Below, one piece after another: positions 1-10,496 of a stretch of 64,000 nt of DNA; the stretch's first letter is position 1; the number at the start of each line of letters is the position of its first letter. The DNA is taken from contig JAVSML010001163.1 in assembly GCA_038503035.1 (NCBI GenBank), positions 124,001-188,000 of the forward strand, given 5' to 3'. The stretch comes from Crocodylus rhombifer (taxonomy: Eukaryota > Chordata > Crocodylia > Crocodylidae). The notes under the pieces are model-generated. The model worked only from the letters and a program-made list of their open reading frames with translations. It searched no databases and was not told the DNA's origin. The position numbers were made by a program, and so were the translations under genes.

Positions 1-2867
1 CAATCTTGCGGGAGACAAAAGCCCCAGCTAGCCACCTCATGACTCACCTTATAAAATGATCTCAGGATTGTCTCATTTCAATGCTTTCTATTGAGAAATA
101 ACCAGGCCCAATTTAGGCAGCCTCGTGGCTTTGTGTTTCCCATGTGCTGACAAGATGTTTTGAAGTCTTCGGCTGTGGGACATTTATGCACAAAATATTA
201 TCAGCATTAACAACATCACTATGCTGTGCCTGGTTCCTGCGATCAGAGACGTGATGAAGAATGTCTTGCATGCAAAAGTTTGTCTACTTTTATCCTAATT
301 ACAGAGTTGGGCCAGTAAAAGCTGTCCGCCTACGAAATCCTTGCCTCTCACACTATAAATAAGTCATTTACACAAAGATCCAGAAATAGTAAAACGAACA
401 CATACCTGCCTCGTGGAATACCACCAGTACTTAGGATGACCAATCTCCTGCAAAACCTCTGAGAACAGTGGGAGTGTTTTTAAGCAAATGTTAGACCTAC
501 TCCATGCTGCAACGGATGCCAGTGCAACTCTGTTATGTATTCCTACAGTATTATTGGTGAAATGTACCCCACACGCCAGCAGAAAGTCTGTACACTTTAT
601 CCTCCTTAAAACCTCAAAATTGGGCTTGCCTGGCTCATAAATGAAGAATACAACTGTTGCTGATTTTCCCCTTCTGCTCTGGCTATTTCTTTTGCCACTT
701 TTGTAGATTTTCATGACTCTACCCTTGCGCGTGAAGCTTTTGTGAGAATAAAGACTGAATAAAAAACCAAATGTACAGCTCCACTGGGCCTGACTTCACC
801 AAATGTGAATTCAGCTTACCTTTAGGTTTAGACAGGATCCTACCTTTAGCAGCGTGTTAGACTAATGACCTCCTGAGGGCCCTCCTTTTCTATCTTTTAT
901 ATTATTCCTGCAGATGGATGTTTTTGCTTAATGAGATTACTACTCATGTCTGATACCCTGTATATATAAGAGTATGTCTATAGTGATGGAAATTAATTCA
1001 CCTCTTTACTGAGTCCAACATTTTCTCTGCCCCAAAGAGCTGAGCTAGGTGCTAATGCATTTATTCATCTTGTGAAACAGGAGCCTTGTGAATAGCCTGT
1101 GTGTTGTCCTACTGGAATCAAAGAAAGTACTGCTGGAGTAGCATTATTCAGCATTAGTAAGGACGTCAGAGTCCAGAATTCAATAAGACAATATGCAGCA
1201 GGACATCTCAGATGGGGATTATTAATGATGAGAAGAACGTATTTAGAGGGACAAGGGACTTGGCAGAGAAAGGCAGGGAAACTGTTCCAGCCAAAGTGTG
1301 GGAAGACAAAGGAAAAAGGAGATGAATTAAGAGGATCAAAGGGGCCAAGAGAAGTCAAAGAGGACAAGGGAACAGAAATGCAGGTATGGGCAAATTTTAT
1401 TGCACCTTAAAGGTGAGACCAACACGCTTGAATAGGAAACAGGATTCCAGAGGATGGATTCAAAGAGAAGGCTAATGGGATCAGAGCCATGGGAGGAGAG
1501 GGTGATTTTAACAGTCTGGTTATGAGAAAGGAGGGAAGACTGGAGAGAGCTGCAGTAATCCAGAGTTAACTGCGCGGGCACATGACTTCTAGCATCAGCA
1601 GGGAGCAGGATCTGCTGGTGGCAGAAGTCATGAGAGATGTGATATGGGAAGAGAAGACAGTGGCCTAAAGCGGCTATGAGACAGGAAGAGTGGTGGGGTT
1701 CATGCTTTCAGACCACTCCAGTTTACAAAGTGGAAGGACTCTGGGCTTCAGCCAAAGCCATGTGAAAGCCTGAATGATGCTGATATTAGGGTCTCGGATG
1801 TCCACGCCAATAGAACAGCTGAGGGAACGTGGCTGGTTTGTATTTTCTAGTAATCGTCTTCACATTTTTTACTTCCATCCTCTGGAAATCTGGAGGACAG
1901 GCACCCAGTTCATAGAAATAATTATGCTTTGCATTTCTTTCCCTCTTTTGGGCTGGTTTGTTTGACTCACTGTTCCTGATATTGTGGGTCTCTAGCTATT
2001 CTTTCAATAAACCATATTTTTTCATGTACAACACATACCTTTGCCTCCAAATCAGCCCCCCAAAATTATTCTGCCCTACCCCGCTTTGATTCCTGCTCCA
2101 CAGCCCACCGGCTCTTGTATGGTTATTCAGGCAGCTGAGGGAGCTAATTGATTTAATGGCTCATTGTTCTTCACTGCATAGGTGTTAAAGACCATCTCTC
2201 CTTTTTAAGGGTCCTGATGTTCCACTAAATCAAGCTAACCTTTCTTAGAGCAGCTCTGCTGGCTGCTCCTGGTCTCTCTCCTCCTATTTCACAGCCTAAG
2301 CAAGACTAGGAGGGTGAGTCAGCTGAAGATTAGGCTCTGTTCCTGCTCACAACTCTGGAAAAATCTTTTTTTCTTCATTTTGCCTTTCAAAAACAAGGCA
2401 CATAGTATACTCCTATACACACAGGTTGTGTTATATATGAGAAAAAATGGTATGCAATAAGGTTTAAACAAGAGCCTAATGGCAGATGCTAGTGGGCTGT
2501 GGTACTGGCTCCCTTTCCTGCTAGATGGTTTCAAATTCTTACAGTCTTCAGGCTGGCGCAGATTCATTCAAGAATTGTAACAAAAGGTCTATCCTAAGAC
2601 CTTTATAAGCACGTACAGTGCATTAACAAAGTCTCATATATGCCGCAGGCCAGAGCTGGGTGGCAAAATGAATGCTTTGAGTCATTCGCAAGCCTGAAGA
2701 ATTGGCTCAAAACACGCAATATTTTTAAAAATTTTTGACAACTCATTTTTCAAAGAGAAATAGCCTTGGGTCACTTGACACTCTTGGTTGCAGCAATATC
2801 CAAGCATTTTATTTCAGTGATATACTTCTAAACACTCCTGCAAACAAAACTGAAGGAAGTTGTTTCC
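1..2867. other. No gene recognised
   Basis: AT-moderate single-copy-like sequence. The 116-codon minus ORF (714-364) and the 1065-1581 ORFs show no domain, signal peptide or splice context. No clear repeat identified. Confidence 0.5.
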
Positions 2868-2935
2868 AAAAAAAAAAGACTTTTTCTTTTTTTTCTTCTT
2901 TTTCTTTCCTTTTTTCTTTCTTTCTTTTTTTTCCT
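2868..2935. repeat. A-run and T-rich (CT)n tract
   Basis: Eleven-A run followed by a nearly pure pyrimidine stretch dominated by T with interspersed C. It causes the two overlapping short ORFs here (Phe/Ser-rich on plus, Lys/Glu-rich on minus), which are not genes. Confidence 0.9.
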
Positions 2936-3979
2936 CTAGAACATTGCAGTTGGACAGCCTGATTTTTTTTAAATATTTTTTTCTGGATAAAATAGCTCAG
3001 CAAAATCCACACATGGTCATGAAATGAGTTTGGGGGTTTTTTGTCCCCTCCAAAAAGTTCCCTGTGAAATACTCATCCAATGCTAGTGCAAGTTCACAGG
3101 GTGGTGTGGGCCTAATCCACTGGTGCAAGCTCAGCTCTTTGGCCCCTGGTGCCCCTGCAGCCAGTGTAGTTGCCTCTCCAAAAGGGCAGTCAGAGGAGAG
3201 CTGGCAGGGGGCAGGCAGGGCAGGGCTACCTGTAAACCTTAGGTGTGCTCTACGTGGATGGAGAGGCCAGGTTCCCCGTGCTGCCTGTCCCCAGCCCATG
3301 GAGACTCCAGAGGAATAGCTAATCACGCACTGCTGGTATGTCGAGCCAGGGATCCAATCACCGCACAGACATGAGTATGAACCCTGACAGCCTAGCTAAT
3401 TACTGGGAGTATCTTGGGGTCTGATGATCCTTCCAGTGAACATAATGGGAGCATGGACACTGATTTAGAAGACAGCAGGCCCAGTTTCCCAGTTCGTGGC
3501 TCTCCGACAATGAGTGCTACTAAGGGATTTCTGCAGCGACGTGTTGGCACTGGAGGTGAGTGTTCTGGGGAAACAGTCCTCCTAAAGCTTCATCCACATA
3601 ACTGGAACCGGGACTGATTTAGCAGAGCTGAAATTGGCCTAGCTGGGGTTAATTAGGTGCCATTTCCTGGACGAGAACTGTCTCTGTTCCAGGGCTTCTG
3701 GGGGCAAAGAACTGAAACGTTTAATACTCCTGCAGCTCCTCTGCAGAGACAACGTCGCCCACCTGGTCCTGGAGGTCCCAATGGGAAGTGGCTTCATGCT
3801 CTGTGTCTACTACTCTCTGCTCCTGCGTCTAATTTCTTGGTGGCGCCTCAGAAACAATCAGACCACTGGGAGCAATTATCTTGGCCCACTGGCCATTACC
3901 AGAAGCAAGTCTTCCAGAGGCTGTCAAAAGCAGTTCGCGGTTCATTTCACAACCTTGTCACTTCCTTCTTTTCACTTGT
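2936..3979. other. No gene recognised
   Basis: Short overlapping ORFs on both strands at 2997-3326 and 3657-3986 without recognisable domains; the last runs towards the CR1 end at 3980. Nothing else supported. Confidence 0.5.
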
Positions 3980-4163
3980 AGTGTAACAACAGGCTTCCCC
4001 CAGAGGTGGTCCAGTCATCCACCCTGGAGACCTTCAAAAAACATCTTGACGCCCATCTTGCTGGGGTCATTTGCTCCCAGCAGTATTTCCTGCCCACGTG
4101 CAGGGGGGCTGGACCTGATGATCTGTAAGATCCCTTCCAGCCCCTGACAACTATGAAACTATG
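3980..4163 (+). mobile_element. CR1 LINE 3' end, truncated
   Basis: Matches the sauropsid CR1 3' terminal region: AACAGGCTTCCCCCAGAGG, then a CTGGAGACCTTCAAAAA segment, then GGGGCTGGACCTGATGATCT and CCCTTCCAGCC. It ends in a degenerate octamer tail (CTATGAAACTATGG). Severely 5'-truncated and non-coding. Confidence 0.85.
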
Positions 4164-4223
4164 GAAGTCATGGATAAATAGCGTAGCATTTACCTGGGTT
4201 TTTGGTTATAGCCGTGTTGGTCT

Positions 4224-4365
4224 GAGGAAATAGGCAGCCAAGTTTCTTTGGGTAGATGTGATAGCTTTTATTAGACCAACTGAGAAGTTGGAAAAAAGTT
4301 CTTTGCAAGCTTTTGTTGGGCGCAATTGCCCTTCTTCAGGCATAGGAAGTCTCTGCTGGTCTGAG
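4224..4365 (-). mobile_element. Penelope-like repeat, left arm of inverted pair
   Basis: Minus-strand copy of the dispersed repeat that reads, in family orientation, CCTGAAGAAGGGCAATTG, then AAGCTTGCAAAGAACTTTTT, TTAGACCAACT-type segments and ACCAACACGG. It is reverse-complementary to 4399-4540 across a 33-nt spacer (4366-4398). In the corresponding core, CTGAAGA is kept and the GAAA box is altered. Assignment to Penelope-like elements is from family resemblance. Confidence 0.6.
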
Positions 4366-4398
4366 ACTCCACTTTTAGCTTCTTTCATTCATTGGAGG

Positions 4399-4540
4399 CT
4401 CAGACCAGCAGAGACTCCCTATGCCTGAAGAAGGGCGATTGCACCCGAAAGCTTGCAAAGAACTTTTTTCCAACTACTCAGCTGGTCTAATAAAAGACAT
4501 CCCATCTACCCAAAGAACCTTGCCTGCCTCCTATTTACCT
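4399..4540 (+). mobile_element. Penelope-like repeat, right arm of inverted pair
   Basis: Forward copy of the same repeat. It contains CTGAAGA (4425-4431), a GGG/CCC stem with an 8-nt loop (4433-4446) and GAAA (4447-4450), followed by AGCTTGCAAAGAAC. CUGANGA-stem-GAAA is the conserved core layout of hammerhead ribozymes, which are known in Penelope-like retroelements. No reverse-transcriptase coding sequence is present. Confidence 0.6.
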
Positions 4541-7292
4541 GGGCAGACATCCAGTGACTCAGTTGGTAGACACTGCCAGACGTCTGACCTAAGCGTATCC
4601 AACACCAGGTTGCCCTGTGCCCCTTCCCTTATTGCTGAAATCAGCTAGCATGTCTTGCACAGAAGAACTATGTTAGTTATGGAGGAATCTTAAAGCTTGG
4701 TCAGACACCAGTTGGTTTATTCTGTCTTTGGCAAAGGCTGTAGGCAAAAACGATGCCTGTCTTTTACGATAGTTTATCTTTGGTGTGTGCGCATGAATGC
4801 GCAACAGGACAGGCCAAGTGAAATTATTCATAAAACCTGTAACAATACCCAGGGCACAGGTCTGGGCAGAGGAAGTAAAATGTTTATTGGAAGCTAATGC
4901 AAGCTCTGGAGAAAGGCCCTCCCTAGCCGTGGTGTTATCAACCTCAGAGATTTTGCAGTATGTGGAGACCTTTGGGGCACAAAAGAACTTGTGCACCTGT
5001 TTGCAGATTCAGTTCGGGACCTGTGTGCCTTTGCATGTGGGTGAACCACAAACAAGCACCGTCCCGCGCACTTATCCATGTGTATGCTCCAGCATGGTAA
5101 CTACCTGTGCAACGTGTGTTAAGAACAGACTTCAGTGTAGAAAGCTAGGAAGCCAGTTTGAAGAGGGAAGAAACCTTGGCTTCCCCATCCCCCTTCATCC
5201 CTGAGAGTAAATCACTGCTTTTTGTAAGGCAATTTTTATGCTTTTCACTTCAACGACTCATTCCCTTAAGAACATAGAGAGCAAAGTGGCCCATGATAAT
5301 CTCAGACAGGATATCCTCTAGGGAAAAAGACTCTACACTATATACAAACAATAGATTTCTTCCGTTCAAATCAGAAGCAGTTTCCAGAAGATATATAGTG
5401 CGTCCATCCTCTCTCCCCACCCGCCCCAAACTCTGTATATGTTTTTTTATCTGCATAACAGCCACTATCAGATCCAAGGCATAATTTGCTTCCTGCAGGA
5501 TGTGAACAATTCCCGCCCGTATTAAAAGACGAGAATTGGATTCCAGGTTGGAATGCAAAACTGGCCATTTTTCTAAGTTGTTTGAGGTGACATTCATTAT
5601 GGGGCTGCGGGTGGCATGCAAGTCAAACCTGTAGTGGGGAGAATTTCACACCTGGCACGACATTTAAGAAATCAGCTTAAAGATCTATAAGCGGGACCAT
5701 GCTTCAGTTCTCAGAAAGACGTTTTGCTAAAATATTAAAGGGTTCCTAGGAATTAATATGCTAGGTCCCAAATTCTGTCAGCAAATCTCGGATCTTAGCG
5801 TCTTCACTACCGGTCTGGTTTGTTTGGTTCCTCTCCTTACACCAGTGGATTTTTCTTCCGCCTGTGGGACACATCAAATTTGGGGATTAGCTTCCCCAAC
5901 CCTAGTGGAGGCTGGCCAGAGGTGATGCTTACACTAAAGAAGGATTTAGAAGAAAAGCAGTGTGATGTACAACCCACTACTACAATTGAAAGGGCTGTAA
6001 AATCTGGTTCACTTGAAACCTGTTTATTTTTTGGCCTTTCAGCCAGAACCCTGATCTGACTGGACGCATTTATTGCCTGCTTAGTTTGTTCCTATTCCCC
6101 TTGAACTTAGTAGCGACACTCCCCTTGTGTTCAATGGCAGCAATATTGGGTCCTTCAAGCAAAGCCTCCCTCCATTTGTATGCTGAGTTTTGTGCTTCTT
6201 CTGACACTTTCCCAGCCAGATGAAAAAACTGGGGAACCAATATGACATCTCCAAGCTCGCCCAGATTTCACACCATCGGTCCTATGCCAGATCACCTTCT
6301 TTGGTGTCAAGATGCTTGCAGATGTGCAGTGATATCACACAGAAACCTCTTCCAAGGGTTTTAGTGAGGCCTCTTGATTGAAGCCTTTTTGGAACATCAT
6401 AGGCACCAGGTGTAGTAGCTTGTTCAAGTCTGTTGCCGTAAACTCCAGCCACCCAAGCAGCATATAGTGGGTGTAAAACAATGACTGGTAAAGATTCTTG
6501 CACACGTTTTTGGTGTCAGTGTGGAGTAACTCCAGTGACCTTGTTAGAGCTGCTAAGTAAATCTGGGATAATGGATTTTGAGAATTCGAAAATCCATTGA
6601 TTACAAGGGAGTAACTAGTTTATGTAGAAGTAATCCAGTGTAGTGGAGGGCAGAATTTGGTTTGGGTTTTGTATTTGGACGGCTCTACCGGACAGCGGTT
6701 GGACCCTTTGACTCCTTAGCATTCTTCATCTAGGTGAAGACAAAGGAATTGCAAATTCATTTCTAAGCTGGTAAACGTTTCCCAAACCTGCTTTTAACAA
6801 TGGCTATGGAAATGGTTTGACCTTGTCTACGCTTGCAGATAAACTGTGGTCAGACATCTGTTCTCAGCCAGGGCTAGTGCGTGTAGCTTAGAAAGGAATT
6901 ACACTTGGTAGAGCAAAGTTATGCATTGCTTTGCAATGTTAAAGCAAAGCATCAGACCAGCGTACATCCTGGGGCCCCTGGAAATGGATGGGAGTTTTGG
7001 TCTTTGACTTCCATTGACACAGAAACTGGCCTGGAGTTTACAGACAAGTCAAACAGCAGTATTTCATTTAGCCATCCAGGGTGATGACGTTGAAGAATTA
7101 TAATGATATTTTTGGCAATATGTTACTTCAAGTTTATCTTTATGGCCAGTTCATTTAAATCAGAATTGATTTACTGATTTCCTTGTATAATCATAGAGGT
7201 TTTAGGAAAATTGCCAAGAGAAAATGGTGCTACCATATGTTGTTCCCATCCAAACCTAGAGGCCTTTCCCCTGGTGTAGTGGGTTGTCCTTT
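4541..7292. other. No gene recognised; one 123-codon minus ORF
   Basis: The ORF at 5621-5250 (minus) has a protein-like composition (NSRLLIRAGIVHILQEANYA within it), but no family is recognised and no splice sites support it. A 10-bp inverted repeat AATGGATTTT/AAAATCCATT lies at about 6570-6600. Confidence 0.45.
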
Positions 7293-7300
7293 CTTTAGCC

Positions 7301-7489
7301 CAGGGGTGGGCAATTATTTTGGGCGGAGGGCCACTTTTACTGGGTTTTGGCAAGCCGTCAAGGGCCTCATGACAGGCAGCCAGGGGCAGATAAATATTAG
7401 TTCTCTACATTTTTTAGGGGCCCCGTGGGCTGGATAGACTAGCCTGGTGGGCCTCATCCGGCCTGCGGGCCGCATTTTGCCCACCCCTG
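7301..7489. mobile_element. hAT-type MITE, complete, with 8-bp target duplication
   Basis: Terminal inverted repeats CAGGGGTGGGCAA and TTGCCCACCCCTG (right end TTTTGCCCACCCCTG) bound a 189-bp GC-rich element. It is flanked by an exact 8-bp direct repeat CTTTAGCC at 7293-7300 and 7490-7497, the hAT signature. Internal sequence (GGCCGCATTTTG, GGGCGGAGGGCCAC) is of the widespread non-autonomous amniote hAT kind. No transposase. Confidence 0.88.
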
Positions 7490-7497
7490 CTTTAGCC

Positions 7498-9789
7498 CAA
7501 CCCAGAGGCCACCTTCCTCATAAAGACCAGTCAGCTCATAATTCCAGTTTCCAGTCCATTTATTTTACACATGGATAGCTTGTCCCCACAGCAAAGAGAG
7601 CATGAACGACGCGTGCCCCTGAAGCCTGGGGGGCATAGTGACCATCTGCAGGCAGTGGCAGCAGGAGCACGGCAGCAGTGAGCAGGGAGCTCCTGCAAGC
7701 GGCCACGACAGTATCAGTGGCAAGCGGGGTGGAGGTGGCAAGGGAAGACCGCCCGCAGGCACTGCCGGCAGCGATTGCAGGAGTACTGCCAAACTCAGGG
7801 GGTTGTGACCCTGGCTTTTCCTTAAAGGCAGAGGAGAGATGACGGTTTCCAATAACCGTGGATGTTCCATGATGGACCTCAGCTTGACTATCTCTGCAGT
7901 GGGGACAACAGCCTCTTCAAGGCACGCTGCTAAACTGTAACCAAACCTGCGATCCTCAGGTGAATCAAACTATAGAAGAGGAAAGTACTGCTGTCCAGGC
8001 TAAGTACAGGGAATTAAAAAGCCCAAGGCTAAATCGATTCCTTCTTCTGAGGCTAGTCTAAGCTACATAGATTGAACCAATAAGCAAGTGAATACACATG
8101 CACTTTTGATTCAGGAAATGCAGCTACATGCCTGCAGTGGTGTAGGCCATAAGCCCGGTGCTTGGGAGGGTGCCCGAGCACACTTCCCTGCTCAGCTGGA
8201 GCAGAGAGCTGGGGCCAAGGCTGGTCCACCCACACTGTGAGGTGAGGTTTGCAAGGGAGGTGCAAAGCATCTTGGGATGCCAGGGAACTGTGAGTTAACT
8301 TGAATCTGGAGGGGATCTGGGGCAGAACTGCAATAAACCAATTTAACCTAAATCAGTTAAGTCTGATACTACATCCATCCAGGTTTATTTGAAATTGGTT
8401 TCAGCCATTTTGAAAGTGGTTTATGTGCATTGAACTTCTGTTGTGTCACAGATTTGAACCAGTTTCTGATCACTTATGCTAGTACATGTGCAACTCCTGT
8501 CCCTAGCGTTAGATTTCCTGAACCTCTTTTTCACTTTTCCCTCAGAACTGGCACCTTGACTTTTTTTAGTACTTCTTCTACCTCTTGTTCTCTGCATATT
8601 AGATACCACTTTGTCAAATGTCCTCTTCGTTTCATTTATGGCTTCCAATCCACAAGTGAGTATTTGACACTGTAGATGCATATCGACACCTTCTTCGTGG
8701 CAACTCTTGGCATCTAAAGCAGCATTTTTGTGTCTCTTTGCCCACAGCTCTTATTCCCAATCACAGCAGAAAACCGCTCTTTTCTGCTCGCCTGCTATTC
8801 TTACAATCAGTCTGTCTCTGTGTTTTAGCTAAAGGCTTTCTCTTGTTGCGAGTCCATGATACCACACTGAGCACAGGGTGATTTACAAGCAACAAAAACA
8901 GAGGCACACTCAAAGTCTAGTTCAGTCTGTGGGAAAGGTTTTGCCTAAAAACGATAGGGGGGAAAATCCCCAAGTTGAGTCACAGCACACTGACTCCGGC
9001 GGCCTTTTGAGAGGACTGCTTTGCCTGCTGTCCCATTCCAATGTGCGCTTACTCTGCTGGGTACATTTATGCCATTTTTCATCAGGCAGCCGCCGCAGGA
9101 GTCCCTGCAGCACTTGCAAGTCCTTCATAACTCTAAGAAAAAGAGCATTATAATCACAGAGCAAGGGGGAAACCCTTTTCCTGCCAATGAGGCATTTCAC
9201 TGTCAGTCTCCCATTGTTGTACTCACATTCACCACCCTTCTGAGCGATTAATGGATACATCAGACTTTTTTTTTTTCCTGTGGCATGTCTGTAGGTGGAG
9301 TTGATTCCCAGTCTTATCTAAGCAGCTGATCTTTCCCACCAAGAACCTGGTGCCAGGGTGTCCCATAACTTACTAACTGCTGGAAGCGTACTTCAGCACA
9401 AACAACTTGAATTACCAGGAGGATATTTACAGTTGCAGACCAAACTCCCAATTTCCTTGGTATGCCCTTCAGGACAATGCCCCTTCAAGCCCTGGCCTCC
9501 AATTGTACTGTCAGAAATTGATCTAGGCCCAAGAATGGGAAAATATTGTGTTTAGATTTGCGATAGGCAGGCAGAACAAGAGAGCCGCATTTCTTGCGGG
9601 TGTTTTTTCGCTGCGTGTTTGTTTGTTTTTACAATGATATCATTGGTTGGGGAGTGCTTGGAGCCTCTCCTCCTTAAACATCCTGTCCCATTTGGCAGCA
9701 ACAAGTTGTGTAGTGCACACTATAGAGCGGGTACCAGACCGATTTCCCAGTGAGCTGGAGAACAGAGCCGAAACCTGCCTATGAGGATT
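7498..9789. other. No gene recognised
   Basis: A GC-rich stretch at 7565-7870 and short ORFs without domains (8421-8681, 8878-9260). The AATTTAACCTAAATCAGTTA-type stretch at 8340-8420 looks repeat-derived but is not identified. Confidence 0.45.
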
Positions 9790-10300
9790 TCAGATGTCAC
9801 CATCACTGGTTCGTACGGAGGGGACTTACCGCCGGGGCCCCCATCCACACTCCAATCTCAGACCCTGCTCATTACTAGGGAACTCAGCTAACAGCGGCCA
9901 TGATCGCAACCGACAAGCGCGACTCGATTTCCTGGCTACGAGTCGTTCACCTAATGCCACCCCTGCCCGATCTGAACCTGTGAACACGAAACGAGCCCCT
10001 CGCAAACTCCACTGCTGCAAAGGAGGCCGAGGTCCCGCTGTGCGAGTGCTGTGATCTGGGCACGAAAGCAACTCTTCATCTTTTCCCGAGACGCGTAACC
10101 TTGGTGCCACTAACGAGATGGGATCTGATGCTGTGAAATGCTGAGCAATGCCAACTCGCTGTGCAAGCTGCAGGCTCGCAGTGCCTTTTGGGATGTATTC
10201 AGTTCTTACAGGATCAGGCACGATGTGAGCAAACCTTGTGTTTTGGGGCTCAAATTCCACCGTATCTGACCAGTCAGGCTTACGAGAAATAAGGATCAAA
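9790..10300. other. CpG-dense patch with a 157-codon antisense ORF (unrecognised)
   Basis: By eye about two dozen CpGs fall in 9811-10120, an observed/expected ratio near 1, against strong depletion in the surrounding DNA. The minus strand is open for 157 codons (10299 to 9826), but no domain is recognised and the composition (R, S, P, L rich) is what a GC-rich open frame gives. It could be an orphan CpG island or promoter, or a young unclassified element. The CR1 tip begins immediately after it. Confidence 0.35.
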
Positions 10301-10303
10301 TTC

Positions 10304-10376
10304 TCTGGGTCGGACTCGATGATCTATTGAGGTCCCTTCCGACCCTAGCATCTATGAATCTATGAATCTATGAATC
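10304..10376 (+). mobile_element. CR1 LINE 3' tip with three TATGAATC units
   Basis: GGGTCGGACTCGATGATCTA then GAGGTCCCTTCCGACCCTAG, followed by three perfect TATGAATC units (10353-10376). Octamer tail repeats are diagnostic of CR1 3' ends. Extreme 5' truncation and intact tail suggest a fairly young insertion. Confidence 0.88.
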
Positions 10377-10421
10377 TCTGCTTGGAAAGGCAAGGCAAAC
10401 TGTACTAAATACCCCAAAACT

Positions 10422-10496
10422 GACTTCCTGCCCCTGGGGCAGGGGGCTGGACTCAGTGATCTTCCCAGGTCCCTTCCAGCCGTAGTGTCATGAAAT
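10422..10496 (+). mobile_element. Second CR1 3' tip
   Basis: CCTGCCCCTGGGGCAGGGGG, CTGGACTCAGTGATCTTCCC and CAGGTCCCTTCCAGCC are the CR1 3' region. The tail is decayed (TCATGAAATA). It lies 45 bp after another CR1 end in the same orientation but is more diverged, so it is probably a separate event. Confidence 0.75.

Noticed and set aside
5250..5621. 123-codon minus ORF with protein-like composition
   Set aside because: No known family, no splice sites and no promoter elements noticed. Kept only as a note in the region entry.
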